From Labrenzia sp. DG1229 (lineage in GTDB: Bacteria; Pseudomonadota; Alphaproteobacteria; Rhizobiales; Stappiaceae): DNA of 64,000 bases. Numbering within the stretch: the first letter of the stretch is position 1; each line of letters begins with the position of its first letter. This document shows positions 16,308 through 25,238 of the stretch, one piece after another. The position numbers were made by a program, and so were the translations under genes. The notes beneath the pieces were generated by a model that saw nothing but the letters and a program-made list of their open reading frames with translations, was not told where the DNA came from and did not search any database. The DNA lies in NCBI RefSeq assembly GCF_000521215.1, contig NZ_KI928932.1:119082-183081 (forward strand). Reading direction: 5' to 3'.

Positions 16308-17336
16308 TCACTTCGCCTTGACGACCGGATAAATGCCTTGCGGCCGCCACATCAGGATCGCCACCATCAGCGCAATGGTTGATATCAGCGCGACCTTTGG
16401 AGCAAGAAAGGCGGTGTAATTGGCCAGCAGTCCGACCAGCAAGGCACCAATGAAGCAGCCCTCGACGGATCCGAGCCCGCCAATGATCACCACGATGAAA
16501 ACCAACACCATGATTTCGGAGCCCATATGCGCGGTGATCGTCTCCTGGTAAAGACCCCACATCACGCCACCGAGACCGGCAAGGGCCGAACCTGTCATGA
16601 AAACGATCAGAAACAGGCGCCGGATTCGGTAGCCGAGAGCTTCGACCATTTCACCGTTTTCAACCCCCGCCCTGACGAGCAGTCCCACCTTCGTGTTTTT
16701 CAGGATGTGTCGCATGGCCAGGAAAAGAGCGAGCCCGATCGCCACCGCCACAAGCCTGTACTTCTCGATGGCGGCTTCGCCAAGGACGATGGAACCCTGA
16801 AACGCTTCGGGACGGGACAGATGCAATTCGTCCGGCCCCCAGACCACATAGATCATCTGCTGGGCCACGATGAGACCACCCATGGTGACGAGGATCTGTT
16901 TCAGATGCTCGCCATAGACCGGCATGACGATGACGCGTTCGAATGCGTATCCGAGCAGCCCGGTGACAACCATTGCGGCAAGAATTGCGATGAGGACGGC
17001 AGCAAGGTTCAACATGACGCTCGGCGATGCGGTCCAGCCGGCAAGCCATGCCAGAACGGTGAACCCGACGAATGCACCGACCGCGACAAAGGCGCCATGG
17101 CCGAAATTGATCACATCCATCAACCCGAACACGACCGTCAGGCCGGATGCCATGATGAAGATCATCATGCCCATCGCGAGACCAGCCACTGTCAGCGTCA
17201 GCCAGCTCGCCGGATTGCCGATCGCCATCAATCCGAGCAGGGCCAGCATCGGCACCAGCAGGACAGGCAGCTTCTGGAAGAACTGCTCCCGGAGGGGCAC
17301 CTTTTCGATACGCGGTTTGATCGCCGTTTCACTCAT
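16308..17336 (-). CDS. Branched-chain-type ABC transporter permease (LivH-like)
   Basis: 342 residues with the LivH signature FGLMDVINFGHGAFVAVGAF near residue 70 and the coupling loop VRAGVENGEMVEALGYR. About eight to nine membrane helices. The N-terminus carries a long cytoplasmic leader (about 25 residues) before the first helix. It pairs with the LivM-like permease. ATGA overlap with the LivF-type ATPase stop (17333-17336). Confidence 0.92.
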   Translation of the reverse strand: MSETAIKPRIEKVPLREQFFQKLPVLLVPMLALLGLMAIGNPASWLTLTVAGLAMGMMIFIMASGLTVVFGLMDVINFGHGAFVAVGAFVGFTVLAWLAGWTASPSVMLNLAAVLIAILAAMVVTGLLGYAFERVIVMPVYGEHLKQILVTMGGLIVAQQMIYVVWGPDELHLSRPEAFQGSIVLGEAAIEKYRLVAVAIGLALFLAMRHILKNTKVGLLVRAGVENGEMVEALGYRIRRLFLIVFMTGSALAGLGGVMWGLYQETITAHMGSEIMVLVFIVVIIGGLGSVEGCFIGALLVGLLANYTAFLAPKVALISTIALMVAILMWRPQGIYPVVKAK

Positions 17337-18061
17337 TGGTGCGCCTCCAGGCTCAGCCCCATCAGTTTTTCCTGCATGGCGTCATCTTCCGTCAGCTCCC
17401 GCATGACGCCCGAATGAATAATGCGCCCGTCATCCATGACGGCGACGGTATCGCCGATGGTCGAGGCCATCGCAAAATTCTGTTCCACAAGCAAAATGGT
17501 CGTGTCGGTTTCCTTCAGCTCCCGCAACGCATCGGTCATGGCCTTGATGATCGCCGGCGCCAGTCCCTTGGTCGGTTCGTCGATCAGGATCAGGCGTCGC
17601 GGTTCGATGATGGCGCGGGCAACAGACAACATTTGCTTCTGTCCACCCGAGAGCGTTCCGGCTGACGCATTCCAGAATGTGCCTATGGGTGGAAACAGCG
17701 CCTTGATCCAGCCGAGGCGCTTTTGATCGATCGGCGCGTTCGCCGCTGCCAGCGTCATGTTCTCGGCGACCGTCAGGTCGGTGAAGACCCCCATGTCCTC
17801 CGGCACATAGGCAATGCCGCGCCTGGAAATGTCGGGAGTGTCCAGGCCTGTGATCAGGTGATCATCGAACCGTATTTCACCTTGCGATGCGTTCCACAGA
17901 CCCATGATCGTTCTGAGTGTCGTCGTCTTGCCGGCGCCATTGCGCCCCAGGAGAACAGTCACACCTCCCTCGGGCACCACCAGATCCACGCCCTGCAGGA
18001 TGTGATAAGGACCGATAAGCGTATGCACACCGGACACGGTCAGAAGGTTATCCGCCATCAT
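17333..18061 (-). CDS. Branched-chain-type ABC transporter ATPase (LivF-like)
   Basis: 242 residues. Walker A LLGRNGAGKTTTLRT, signature LSGGQKQMLSVARAI, Walker B RLILIDEPTKGLAP and the switch His region are present. Size and the VPEDMGVFTDLTVAENM segment fit LivF. It begins MMADNLL; either ATG is possible. It overlaps the LivG-like gene by four bases (18058-18061) and the LivH-like gene at its end. It powers import of the operon's substrate. Confidence 0.93.
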   Translation of the reverse strand: MMADNLLTVSGVHTLIGPYHILQGVDLVVPEGGVTVLLGRNGAGKTTTLRTIMGLWNASQGEIRFDDHLITGLDTPDISRRGIAYVPEDMGVFTDLTVAENMTLAAANAPIDQKRLGWIKALFPPIGTFWNASAGTLSGGQKQMLSVARAIIEPRRLILIDEPTKGLAPAIIKAMTDALRELKETDTTILLVEQNFAMASTIGDTVAVMDDGRIIHSGVMRELTEDDAMQEKLMGLSLEAHQ

Positions 18062-18828
18062 GCCGCCTCCGGAGCTTTGCCGAGATAAGCTTCCTGGACC
18101 ACCGGCAGCGCGATCACTTCAGCAGGGTCCCCGTCCGCAACCAGTTGTCCGTTGTGCAACACGATGATCCGATCCGCGAGCGACCGGATCACATCCATTT
18201 TGTGTTCGACAAGCAGAATGGTCCGGTCCATGTCCGCCTTCAGTTTTCTGACCAGTTCGAGAATGACCGGAACCTCGTCGACACTCATGCCGGCCGTTGG
18301 TTCGTCGAACATCAGGACCTGCGGCCCCAGTGCGATCAGAAGCGCGACTTCCAGTTTGCGCTGGTCTCCATGCGGCAACGCCGAAACAGCCTGGTCTGCC
18401 TGATCGACGAGCCGGACCTCGGCAAGAACGTGGTTCGCCCTTTCGAGCAGCTCGACATGACTTTCGGCGATCGAAAAAAGATCAAAACCCTTGCGTGCCC
18501 TGGACTGCACGACCAGGCGAACATTCTCGCGCACGCTCAAGGTGGGAAACAGGTTGGTCAGCTGAAAGGCGCGCCCGATACCGCGATCCGTCCGCTCCGG
18601 CACCGAGAGCCTGGTAATGTCTTCGCCATTCAGGGTAACGGCACCGTCCGTTGCCTTCAGCTGACCCGATATCAGATTGAAATAGGTTGTTTTTCCTGCT
18701 CCGTTCGGGCCGACAATAGCGGTAAGTGTGCCCCGGTCAAAGCTGCAGGACACATGGTCGACCGCAACGTGACCGCCGAAACGGATGGTCAGATCACTGG
18801 TTTCGAGAATTGGGCGTTCGTCAGCCAA
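18058..18828 (-). CDS. Branched-chain-type ABC transporter ATPase (LivG-like)
   Basis: About 256 residues. Walker A IVGPNGAGKTTYFNLISG, LivG-type insertion GIGRAFQLTNLFPTLSVREN, Walker B VLMFDEPTAGMS, H-loop LVEHKMDVI. The signature region reads SALPHGDQRKLEVA, the LivG variant. The start is uncertain: a TTG at 18828 (MADERPILETSD) with AGGAC upstream gives the usual LivG length, while the open frame reaches a TTG at 18909 with an atypical leader. It follows the binding-protein gene after a strong stem-loop. Confidence 0.9.
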   Translation of the reverse strand: MADERPILETSDLTIRFGGHVAVDHVSCSFDRGTLTAIVGPNGAGKTTYFNLISGQLKATDGAVTLNGEDITRLSVPERTDRGIGRAFQLTNLFPTLSVRENVRLVVQSRARKGFDLFSIAESHVELLERANHVLAEVRLVDQADQAVSALPHGDQRKLEVALLIALGPQVLMFDEPTAGMSVDEVPVILELVRKLKADMDRTILLVEHKMDVIRSLADRIIVLHNGQLVADGDPAEVIALPVVQEAYLGKAPEAA

Positions 18829-18922
18829 AGCCGGGCGTCCTGTTGTCTTGAGGAAATAGGGCAAGCAGACCCTGCCGGACGGCATATAGCCGGCCAGGCA
18901 ATCGTACAACTATTGGGGAAAA

Positions 18923-18953
18923 GGTGCGCGCGCTCCGTCACAGCGTGCGCACC
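18923..18953 (-). terminator. Intercistronic stem-loop after the binding-protein gene (attenuator-like)
   Basis: ggtgcgcgcgct (18923-18934) pairs with agcgtgcgcacc (18942-18953) over 12 positions with one mismatch. On the minus strand it is followed by TTTT, eight bases beyond the binding-protein stop. It probably lets only part of transcription pass into livG-like and later genes, or protects the upstream mRNA. Confidence 0.65.
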
Positions 18954-18960
18954 GGGCAGC

Positions 18961-20163
18961 TTACTGGTTGCGAACCGGTATGTTCATATCCTCGATCTTC
19001 AGCTCACGCACCAGTTCGGGAATACCCCACGCGACATCCGGATCAACCCTGATCTTGAAGTGATACATGGGCTGCAGCGCCTGGTGATCTTCGGCGCGGA
19101 ACATCATCTTGCCTTTCGGCGTTTCGAATTCCATACCTTCCATGGCCGAAATCAGGTCTTCCGTCTCGGTCGAACCGGCTTTGCGGATAGCGTCGACGAC
19201 CGCAATCCCTGCGGACATTCCCCCTGCAGTGAAGAAATCCGGCGGAGTGTCGAAACGCTTCTGGTGTTCTGAGACCAGCCAGTCATTCACCGGATTTTTC
19301 GGAATTTCGTAGTAATAATACGTTGCCCCTTCCATGCCCGGTAATTCTTTGTAGGCCTTCATGGCCGCCAGAATATTGCCGCCCGTTGCGATTTCGACAC
19401 CGAACCGGTCCGGTTCCATTGCCTGGATCTTGCTGATCGGATTTCCGCCGCCGGCCCAGATCACAAACAGGAACTTGCGGCCCGGTTCGTCTTTCAACGC
19501 ATCAAAGATGCGCTGTGCGTTCGCAGTAAAGTCCTTGGTGTCGGTCGGTGCATATTCTTCAAAGACAAGCTTTGCACCCGTCCCTTCCAGGGCTTCCCTG
19601 AAAGCCGCAACACCGTCCCGCCCGAAGGCATAGTCCTGCGCGAGCGTTGCGATTGAAACGCCTTCCTGGCCCAGTGCTACTGCGTTGGCGATCGCATCCT
19701 GAGAGGAGTTGCGTGACGTGCGGAAGATATAGCGATTCCAGTTTCCACCGGTTATGGAATCCGCAACGGCGGGCTCCACGATGAGCACCTTTTCATACTC
19801 CTCGGCCACGGGCAGCATGGCGAGAGCCACCCCGGAAGAGACCGGTCCGACAGCGATATCAACTTCGTCGTCGCCATAGGCTTCGGCAAGCGCCGCCTTG
19901 CCGATATCGGGTTTCAACTGTGTGTCCTTTTCGATAACCACGATCCTGCGGCCGTCGATTTCCATCGTGCCGTCGGTCGCATATTCAAGCCCCATCATCA
20001 GTCCCGTATGGGATTGTTTGGCATAGGCCTCGAACGGCCCCGTCTTGCCATACACATGCGCGATCTTGATGTCTTCAGCCAAGGCACCTGCGGCTCCGGC
20101 AGCCACAAGGCCGACACTCGCCACAATCAGCAGAGCCCAGCGGTAAACCCGTTTGGTCATCAT
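18961..20163 (-). CDS. Branched-chain-type ABC transporter substrate-binding protein
   Basis: 400 residues with a cleavable signal peptide (basic MTKRVYRW, hydrophobic core, AGALA-ED). The mature protein is a type 1 periplasmic binding protein of the amide/branched-chain amino acid class (KIAHVYGKTGPFEAYAKQ, DIAVGPVSSGVALAMLPVAEE, GRKFLFVIWAGGGNPISK). Relatives bind amino acids, urea, or aromatic and aliphatic acids. The shared TetR operator with a CoA ligase operon favours an organic acid here (inference). First gene of its operon; GGGAGGAG precedes the tandem ATGs (20163, 20160). Confidence 0.92.
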   Translation of the reverse strand: MMTKRVYRWALLIVASVGLVAAGAAGALAEDIKIAHVYGKTGPFEAYAKQSHTGLMMGLEYATDGTMEIDGRRIVVIEKDTQLKPDIGKAALAEAYGDDEVDIAVGPVSSGVALAMLPVAEEYEKVLIVEPAVADSITGGNWNRYIFRTSRNSSQDAIANAVALGQEGVSIATLAQDYAFGRDGVAAFREALEGTGAKLVFEEYAPTDTKDFTANAQRIFDALKDEPGRKFLFVIWAGGGNPISKIQAMEPDRFGVEIATGGNILAAMKAYKELPGMEGATYYYYEIPKNPVNDWLVSEHQKRFDTPPDFFTAGGMSAGIAVVDAIRKAGSTETEDLISAMEGMEFETPKGKMMFRAEDHQALQPMYHFKIRVDPDVAWGIPELVRELKIEDMNIPVRNQ

Positions 20164-20259
20164 ATCTCCTCCCAGTATGCAATCAGGCCGATGAGGGCCG
20201 TCAGGCTTCTTTGACGCCTGAAAAGCACATTTGCTCCACCCGATGCTGATCAGTATATG

Positions 20260-20283
20260 AAACCTGAATCAGTATTCATGTCA
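20260..20283. promoter_or_regulatory. Second TetR operator, overlapping the promoter of the ABC/hydrolase operon
   Basis: aaacctgaat-cagt-attcatgtca is identical to the TetR-gene operator at 4177-4200 in 21 of 24 positions. The two changed bases at the right end are part of a consensus -35 element, TTGACA, read on the minus strand (20279-20284). The dyad therefore occludes the promoter about 100 bases before the binding-protein gene. Confidence 0.72.
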
Positions 20284-20696
20284 AGACAGGGTACCGCACA
20301 AAGAACCGAGCGTGTCTCGTGAAAGGTGAGAGCTGGCGGGAGGGTGTCCAAACGCCTGCGGTGGTCGTTTGGGAAACCGTGACGACATGGAACCGCCGTA
20401 TTGAATCCTTCAAAAACCGACACTTTCACTTCACATGTTGATGCAGCAAACAGTCGTGTCGACAACCGTCATGTAGAAGTCGCATCAGGCAGTTGGGTTC
20501 GGTTCACCGCTACCCTGACGACACGCATTATCGTTGAATTACAACGCTGATTGAAACAAATTTATCGGATTGAACGGCAAGATCAAAATGATCAGGAAGT
20601 AAATTCTTCGGAGTTTCAGAAGAATCATATATTAATTATTATTGACATTTTTTGCGGTAGATTTCAGGAGACTGATGACTGGTCATGGAGCTTCCG
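20284..20696. other. Intergenic region between the ABC operon and the GGDEF-EAL gene
   Basis: About 410 bases with no convincing gene. The last third is AT-rich (atatattaattattattgacattttttgcgg around 20627-20657), likely the promoter zone of the downstream diguanylate cyclase gene, with a possible -35-like ttgaca at 20642-20647. A short reverse frame (20250-20465) has no coding character. Confidence 0.5.
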
Positions 20697-23042
20697 ATGA
20701 ATATACCATCCAGCGAAGAACCCGATGTTCTCTCGCGAATCCGCAAGTTCAATGCTTCCCTGGATGCACTTATTCGAATTTATACTAGTGGCAAATCTTC
20801 CAGTGCGGAGTTCGCTCGCATCGTTACAAAGGAAGCGTCCTCCCAGCTCAATGCGCAAAGGTGCAGCGCCTGGTCGTTGACCCCGGACAGCAAGGCAATT
20901 GATTGCGTCGCCCTCTATCTTGCGAACGAAGATACGCATGTCTCTGACCTCAAGCTTTCAGCCGATGACTTCCCCGGCTACTTCAAGGCATTCCTGGCCG
21001 AGCGGGTCATTGCGGCAAACGATGCGGAAACGGACCCTCGCACGTCGGAATTTGCGGCAACATATCTGCGAACCAACAATATCGTTTCGATGCTGGATGC
21101 CCAAATTCGGTCTGCAGCGGGTCCTCGGGGCGTGGTGTGTATTGAGACGGTGAATGTGCGGCGCACATGGTCACCGGATGAAATGGCATTTGCCGCCTCG
21201 ATTGCCGAACTGCTTGGCATTTCAATGGATCGGGAAGATCGCGGACGGGTGTTTGGACAGCTTGAGGATATCAATCAGCAGCTCTCGGACGCAGTCGAAA
21301 AGACACGGGTAGCAAACGAGCGATATGATCTTGCAATTGATGCTGCTTATGACGGGGTCTGGGATCTCGATTATGAAACGGGTCAGGTGTATTTCTCGGA
21401 CCAGAACTTCCAGTTGCTGGGTGAAAGCCATGAACATCCACCGACCGAGTTTGATTGGTGGCAGGATCGAGTGCATCCCGAAGATGTCGACGGCGTTCTG
21501 GATTACTATGAAAAGCTCGTCCAGGACGACAATCCGTATAACGTAACATATCGGATGCGGCACGAAGACGGGTCATGGCGATGGTGGCGGTCCCGTGGAA
21601 AAGTCGTTCGAAACGACACATGTGAACCCATCCGGATTGTTGGAACAAATTCAGACGTAACGGACCTGATAGAAACAAAAACCGAGCTCGAACAACGAAA
21701 TCGGGAACTTCTGATAGCCAAGCGGAATGTCGAACATGCCGCTCTGCACGACAGTTTGACCGGCTTGCCCAACCGCAGGTACATGGAACAGGTTTCAGCA
21801 GAAAACCTGCAGCAGAAATTGAGCAAAGATGGTGCCTCATCCTTTCTGCACATCGATCTCGATCACTTCAAAGACGTAAATGACATGCTCGGCCACGCTG
21901 CCGGAGACACGGTTTTGTGTCTGGTGGCGGACCTGTTGCGGGAACTGTCTGGGGAAGGCGATTTCATCGCAAGAATCGGCGGTGACGAGTTTGTTGCAAT
22001 TCTGCAGGACTTGCCTACGGCGGAAAGATCTATTGCATTCAGCGAGAAACTCATCACGCAGCTGTCGAAACCGGTTCTTGTCGAGCGCAGATCCGTCAGC
22101 ATTGGTGTCAGTATAGGCATAGCACTGTCGGAAGGACATGTGAACGACGCCTCGAACTTGCTGAGAAATGCTGATCACGCACTGTATCAGGCAAAACGCT
22201 CAGGGAAGAACACCTTCGCCATTTATAACGAAAAGATGCGGATTCAGGCTGCCCGCCTGCGTGCAACGAAAGAAGAGATTCAAAGCGCTCTGGAAGACGG
22301 TGTTTCTTTCATTCCATTTTTTCAGCCGCAATTTCTGGCTGGAAGCCTGGAACTCGCCGGAGCAGAGGCCCTGGTGCGATGGCAGCATCCGGGGAAAGGT
22401 ATCTTGCCGCCGGGCGAGTTCCTGCACATTGCCGAGGAAATGAATTGCGTCGCGGAAATCGACCGGCAGGTCCTTAGAAAATCACTTGCCATTGTGAGTG
22501 AATGGCGAGAAGCAGGACTTGTGTTACCGCGGCTTTCGGTAAATGTCTCATCCCAACGTCTGGCCGACCCAGGACTTCTGTTTTCGGTCGAGGGCTTTGA
22601 GGACCAGGTGTCCAGATTGTCCTTCGAGTTGGTGGAATCGACCTACCTCGACAACACGAGCGAACAGGTCAAACAAACCCTGAAGCAGCTGCAGGATCTT
22701 GGCGTTGAGATGGAGATCGACGACTTTGGCAGCGGTTACGCCTCCATAGCAAGTCTGGTGAATATTCGACCAAAGCGCCTGAAGATTGATCGCACGCTTG
22801 TCTCGAACGTTGATCGTGATGACGCGATGACCAGCCTGGTACAATCGATCGTCGATATTGCACGCGCTTTGGAAGTCGAGGTCATCGCGGAAGGCGCGGA
22901 AACGAATTCACAAATTGAAACCCTCACATCGATCGGATGTGACATCTTGCAGGGATACGGTTTGGCCCGGCCAATGTCGGCCGAGTTGTTCCTTGAAACT
23001 TATGGCACCCAGGAGGCCGCGTCTGTCGCGAGCCAGCGCTAG
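20697..23042 (+). CDS. GAF-PAS-GGDEF-EAL cyclic-di-GMP signalling protein
   Basis: 781 residues, cytoplasmic by sequence. An N-terminal GAF-like domain (about 15-185) is followed by a PAS domain of the PAS_3 type (about 215-330, ending in YRMRHEDGSWRWWRSRG). Next is a GGDEF domain with an intact active site ARIGGDEFVAIL (Gly428-Phe432), and then an EAL domain with GAEALVRWQHP (Glu557), SFELVEST, EIDDFGSGYAS, LKIDRTLV and VIAEGAET. Both catalytic sets look intact, so it may both make and degrade c-di-GMP. ATG 20697 is preferred because GGAG lies six bases upstream; ATG 20685 is in frame. It stands alone in its transcription unit. Confidence 0.95.
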   Translation: MNIPSSEEPDVLSRIRKFNASLDALIRIYTSGKSSSAEFARIVTKEASSQLNAQRCSAWSLTPDSKAIDCVALYLANEDTHVSDLKLSADDFPGYFKAFLAERVIAANDAETDPRTSEFAATYLRTNNIVSMLDAQIRSAAGPRGVVCIETVNVRRTWSPDEMAFAASIAELLGISMDREDRGRVFGQLEDINQQLSDAVEKTRVANERYDLAIDAAYDGVWDLDYETGQVYFSDQNFQLLGESHEHPPTEFDWWQDRVHPEDVDGVLDYYEKLVQDDNPYNVTYRMRHEDGSWRWWRSRGKVVRNDTCEPIRIVGTNSDVTDLIETKTELEQRNRELLIAKRNVEHAALHDSLTGLPNRRYMEQVSAENLQQKLSKDGASSFLHIDLDHFKDVNDMLGHAAGDTVLCLVADLLRELSGEGDFIARIGGDEFVAILQDLPTAERSIAFSEKLITQLSKPVLVERRSVSIGVSIGIALSEGHVNDASNLLRNADHALYQAKRSGKNTFAIYNEKMRIQAARLRATKEEIQSALEDGVSFIPFFQPQFLAGSLELAGAEALVRWQHPGKGILPPGEFLHIAEEMNCVAEIDRQVLRKSLAIVSEWREAGLVLPRLSVNVSSQRLADPGLLFSVEGFEDQVSRLSFELVESTYLDNTSEQVKQTLKQLQDLGVEMEIDDFGSGYASIASLVNIRPKRLKIDRTLVSNVDRDDAMTSLVQSIVDIARALEVEVIAEGAETNSQIETLTSIGCDILQGYGLARPMSAELFLETYGTQEAASVASQR

Positions 23043-23201
23043 ACGTCTTTCACTTGCCGGACGCTTGGGCCGTTTCATTCATTCAAGTGGACCGCTGGCA
23101 AGGGCCCAGAGCCAGGCAAAGAGTTCCCGAGCAGGTTTGCGGCTGCAGGGGCAACACAACAACAAGCCCTCGGACCAAGACATTCGCGCGTCGCCCGCAC
23201 A

Positions 23202-23223
23202 CCCCGGCGGTCAACCACCGGGG
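23202..23223. terminator. Stem-loop between convergent genes
   Basis: CCCCGGCGG-TCAA-CCACCGGGG: nine-base arms with one internal mismatch and a tetraloop, between the converging ends of the GGDEF-EAL gene and the sugar ABC ATPase gene. There is no T-run on either side, so it is a stem that could end or protect both transcripts. Confidence 0.4.
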
Positions 23224-23245
23224 TTGGGCGTCGGCAGGCAATCGA

Positions 23246-24307
23246 TCACCGCAGACGCTGTTCCGTTTCCGCGTCGAAAAACATTGCCGCGGAGGGTTCG
23301 AAGGTGATCTCGACCTTGCCATCCGAAACCGGCGCATCCTCTCCCTTGGTCTCGACGATGATCCGCTCGCCAGTCGGACAGATCAGGTAGGAGTAAGCGA
23401 CACCACCGAGCTGTTCGCACAGATCGACCGTTGCACCTTCCGTGCTTGCGGCAATCTTCAGTTGCTGCGCGCGCAGCCCGACGAGCACCTTCTTGCCCTT
23501 GCCTGGCAGGGCAACCGGCGTTTCCACCGAAATGCCGCCGAAAGCCGGCAATGTAACGGCACCGTCTTCGGCAATACCTTCGACAAAGTTCATGCTTGGT
23601 GAACCGATGAACCCCGCGACAAATTTGTTGTCCGGGTCGGAATAAAGCTTCATCGGTGAGCCGACCTGCTCGATCTTGCCGGCGCGCAGCACAACGATCT
23701 TGTCCGCCAGAGTCATTGCCTCGACCTGGTCATGTGTGACGTAGATCATGGTGGCGCCGATATCCTTGTGAAGCCGCGCGATTTCAACGCGCATGTCGAC
23801 ACGAAGTTCCGCATCAAGGTTCGACAACGGCTCGTCAAAGAGGAAGACTTCAGGCCCGCGCACGATTGCCCGGCCGATGGCAACACGCTGGCGCTGACCA
23901 CCCGACAACGCTTTCGGTTTGCGTTTCAGGTAGGGATCAAGTTTCAGAATCCGGCTGGCCTCTCCCACCTTCTCGGCGATTTCCGCCTTGGCGTGACCAT
24001 TCATCTTCAGTCCGAAACCCATATTCTCTTCCACGGACATATGCGGATAAAGCGCATATGTCTGGAACACCATTGCAACACCACGTTCGGAAGGATCAAG
24101 CCTTGTGACATCCCGTCCGCCGATCTGAATGTTCCCGGTGGTCGTTTCCTCAAGGCCTGCAATCATGCGCAGAAGCGTGGACTTGCCACAGCCGGAGGGA
24201 CCGACAAAGACACAGAACTCACCATGCTCGATCTGCAGATCCACCCCGTGAATTACCTGCAGATCGGCATATTTCTTGACAGCTTTGGTCAGCGTGACGC
24301 CAGACAT
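23246..24307 (-). CDS. Sugar ABC transporter ATPase (UgpC/MalK type)
   Basis: 353 residues. ATPase domain: Walker [19 protein letters not shown], signature [16 protein letters not shown], Walker [18 protein letters not shown]-loop [17 protein letters not shown]-terminal TOBE-type regulatory domain runs from about residue 240. It is divergent from the galactoside permease genes and follows the IclR gene on the minus strand (24 bases). It most likely energises the permeases at 26.6-28.4 kb, which have no ATPase of their own. MalK-type subunits are sometimes shared between transporters. Confidence 0.92.
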   Translation of the reverse strand: MSGVTLTKAVKKYADLQVIHGVDLQIEHGEFCVFVGPSGCGKSTLLRMIAGLEETTTGNIQIGGRDVTRLDPSERGVAMVFQTYALYPHMSVEENMGFGLKMNGHAKAEIAEKVGEASRILKLDPYLKRKPKALSGGQRQRVAIGRAIVRGPEVFLFDEPLSNLDAELRVDMRVEIARLHKDIGATMIYVTHDQVEAMTLADKIVVLRAGKIEQVGSPMKLYSDPDNKFVAGFIGSPSMNFVEGIAEDGAVTLPAFGGISVETPVALPGKGKKVLVGLRAQQLKIAASTEGATVDLCEQLGGVAYSYLICPTGERIIVETKGEDAPVSDGKVEITFEPSAAMFFDAETEQRLR

Positions 24308-24331
24308 CTATTTTCTTCTCCCTAGGACTTT

Positions 24332-25120
24332 CTAAGCGGGAAACTGCCAATCCTCGACAGCCGCTGCGATTTCAGAAGCCGTCTTCAGAAGGACGGGACG
24401 CACTTCGACAAGTTCCTTCATCCCCTTGCGGGTTGTCGAAGTAGTGACAGAGAGCGCGCCGATAGGCCGCCCTTTTGACGACAGGACAGGTGCAGCGATG
24501 CAGATGATCCCGGGTTCGTGCTCCTCCCGGTCAAAGGCAACACCTTCTTTGCGTATTTTTTCAAGATCTGCCCGAAGCGCCGTTTCTGTTGCCAGTGTTT
24601 CGGGCGTGTACCGATAGAAGGACTGCTTTTTGATCGCCTCATCGAGTTCTGCGGGTTCCAGGAACGCCAGCTGCGCTTTGCCGACACCGGTACAATAGCC
24701 AGGACCGATCTTTCCGGCCTGGGAATACATGTCGATGGGATTGATCGCGTTGCGCTTGTCGACGTAGAGCACCTGCCCCCCGTCCAGTTGCGCCAGATGC
24801 ACGGTCTCACCGACGACCTCGGACAGTGCCCGCACAAATGGCCGCGCGATCGGTGCAATGGAACTCTGGCGCCAGGCGACATGCGCAAGTCGGACCAGAC
24901 GGATCCCGAGCGAATAGGTCTGCTGGCTTTCGTCATAGGCCAGCATGCCCTGGCTCACCAGCGTCTGCAGCAGACGGTAAAGCGTCGCCTTGGGATGCAC
25001 GCTGTCGGACAGGAGCTCGGTAAACCGGACAGGCCGACCCATCGCCGCAACCCTGTCGAGCACGTCGAGTGCTTTTCCGACAGTCCCGTCGCCGCTTGTC
25101 GGGCTCGCCTGTTTGTTCAT
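24332..25120 (-). CDS. IclR-family transcriptional regulator of the galactoside locus
   Basis: 262 residues. The N-terminal winged helix (GKALDVLDRVAAMGRPVRFTELL, PKATLYRLLQTLVSQGML, residues about 15-75) is followed by an IclR effector domain (GQVLYVDKRNAINPIDMYSQAG, GIICIAAPVLSSKGRPIGALS). ATG 25120 is chosen because GGAGGAAATC sits directly upstream. It is divergent from the binding-protein gene, with an IclR-type dyad between them at 25206-25222. It likely controls uptake and breakdown of galactosides and perhaps itself. Confidence 0.92.
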   Translation of the reverse strand: MNKQASPTSGDGTVGKALDVLDRVAAMGRPVRFTELLSDSVHPKATLYRLLQTLVSQGMLAYDESQQTYSLGIRLVRLAHVAWRQSSIAPIARPFVRALSEVVGETVHLAQLDGGQVLYVDKRNAINPIDMYSQAGKIGPGYCTGVGKAQLAFLEPAELDEAIKKQSFYRYTPETLATETALRADLEKIRKEGVAFDREEHEPGIICIAAPVLSSKGRPIGALSVTTSTTRKGMKELVEVRPVLLKTASEIAAAVEDWQFPA

Positions 25121-25205
25121 GATTTCCTCCATTGGCCCGTTTCTTTTCGCCGGACCTGTTGACAACTTAACCTGTTCCCCGCAAAGTATCAATATACAAA
25201 ACTAA

Positions 25206-25222
25206 GTTTCAAATAATGGAAC
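25206..25222. promoter_or_regulatory. IclR-type operator
   Basis: GTTTCA-AATAA-TGGAAC is a dyad with six-base arms (one mismatch) and a five-base AT spacer, the usual layout of IclR-family sites. It lies between the divergent iclR-type and binding-protein genes, 17 bases upstream of the latter. Confidence 0.55.
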
Positions 25223-25238
25223 CAAAAGGGAGGACACC

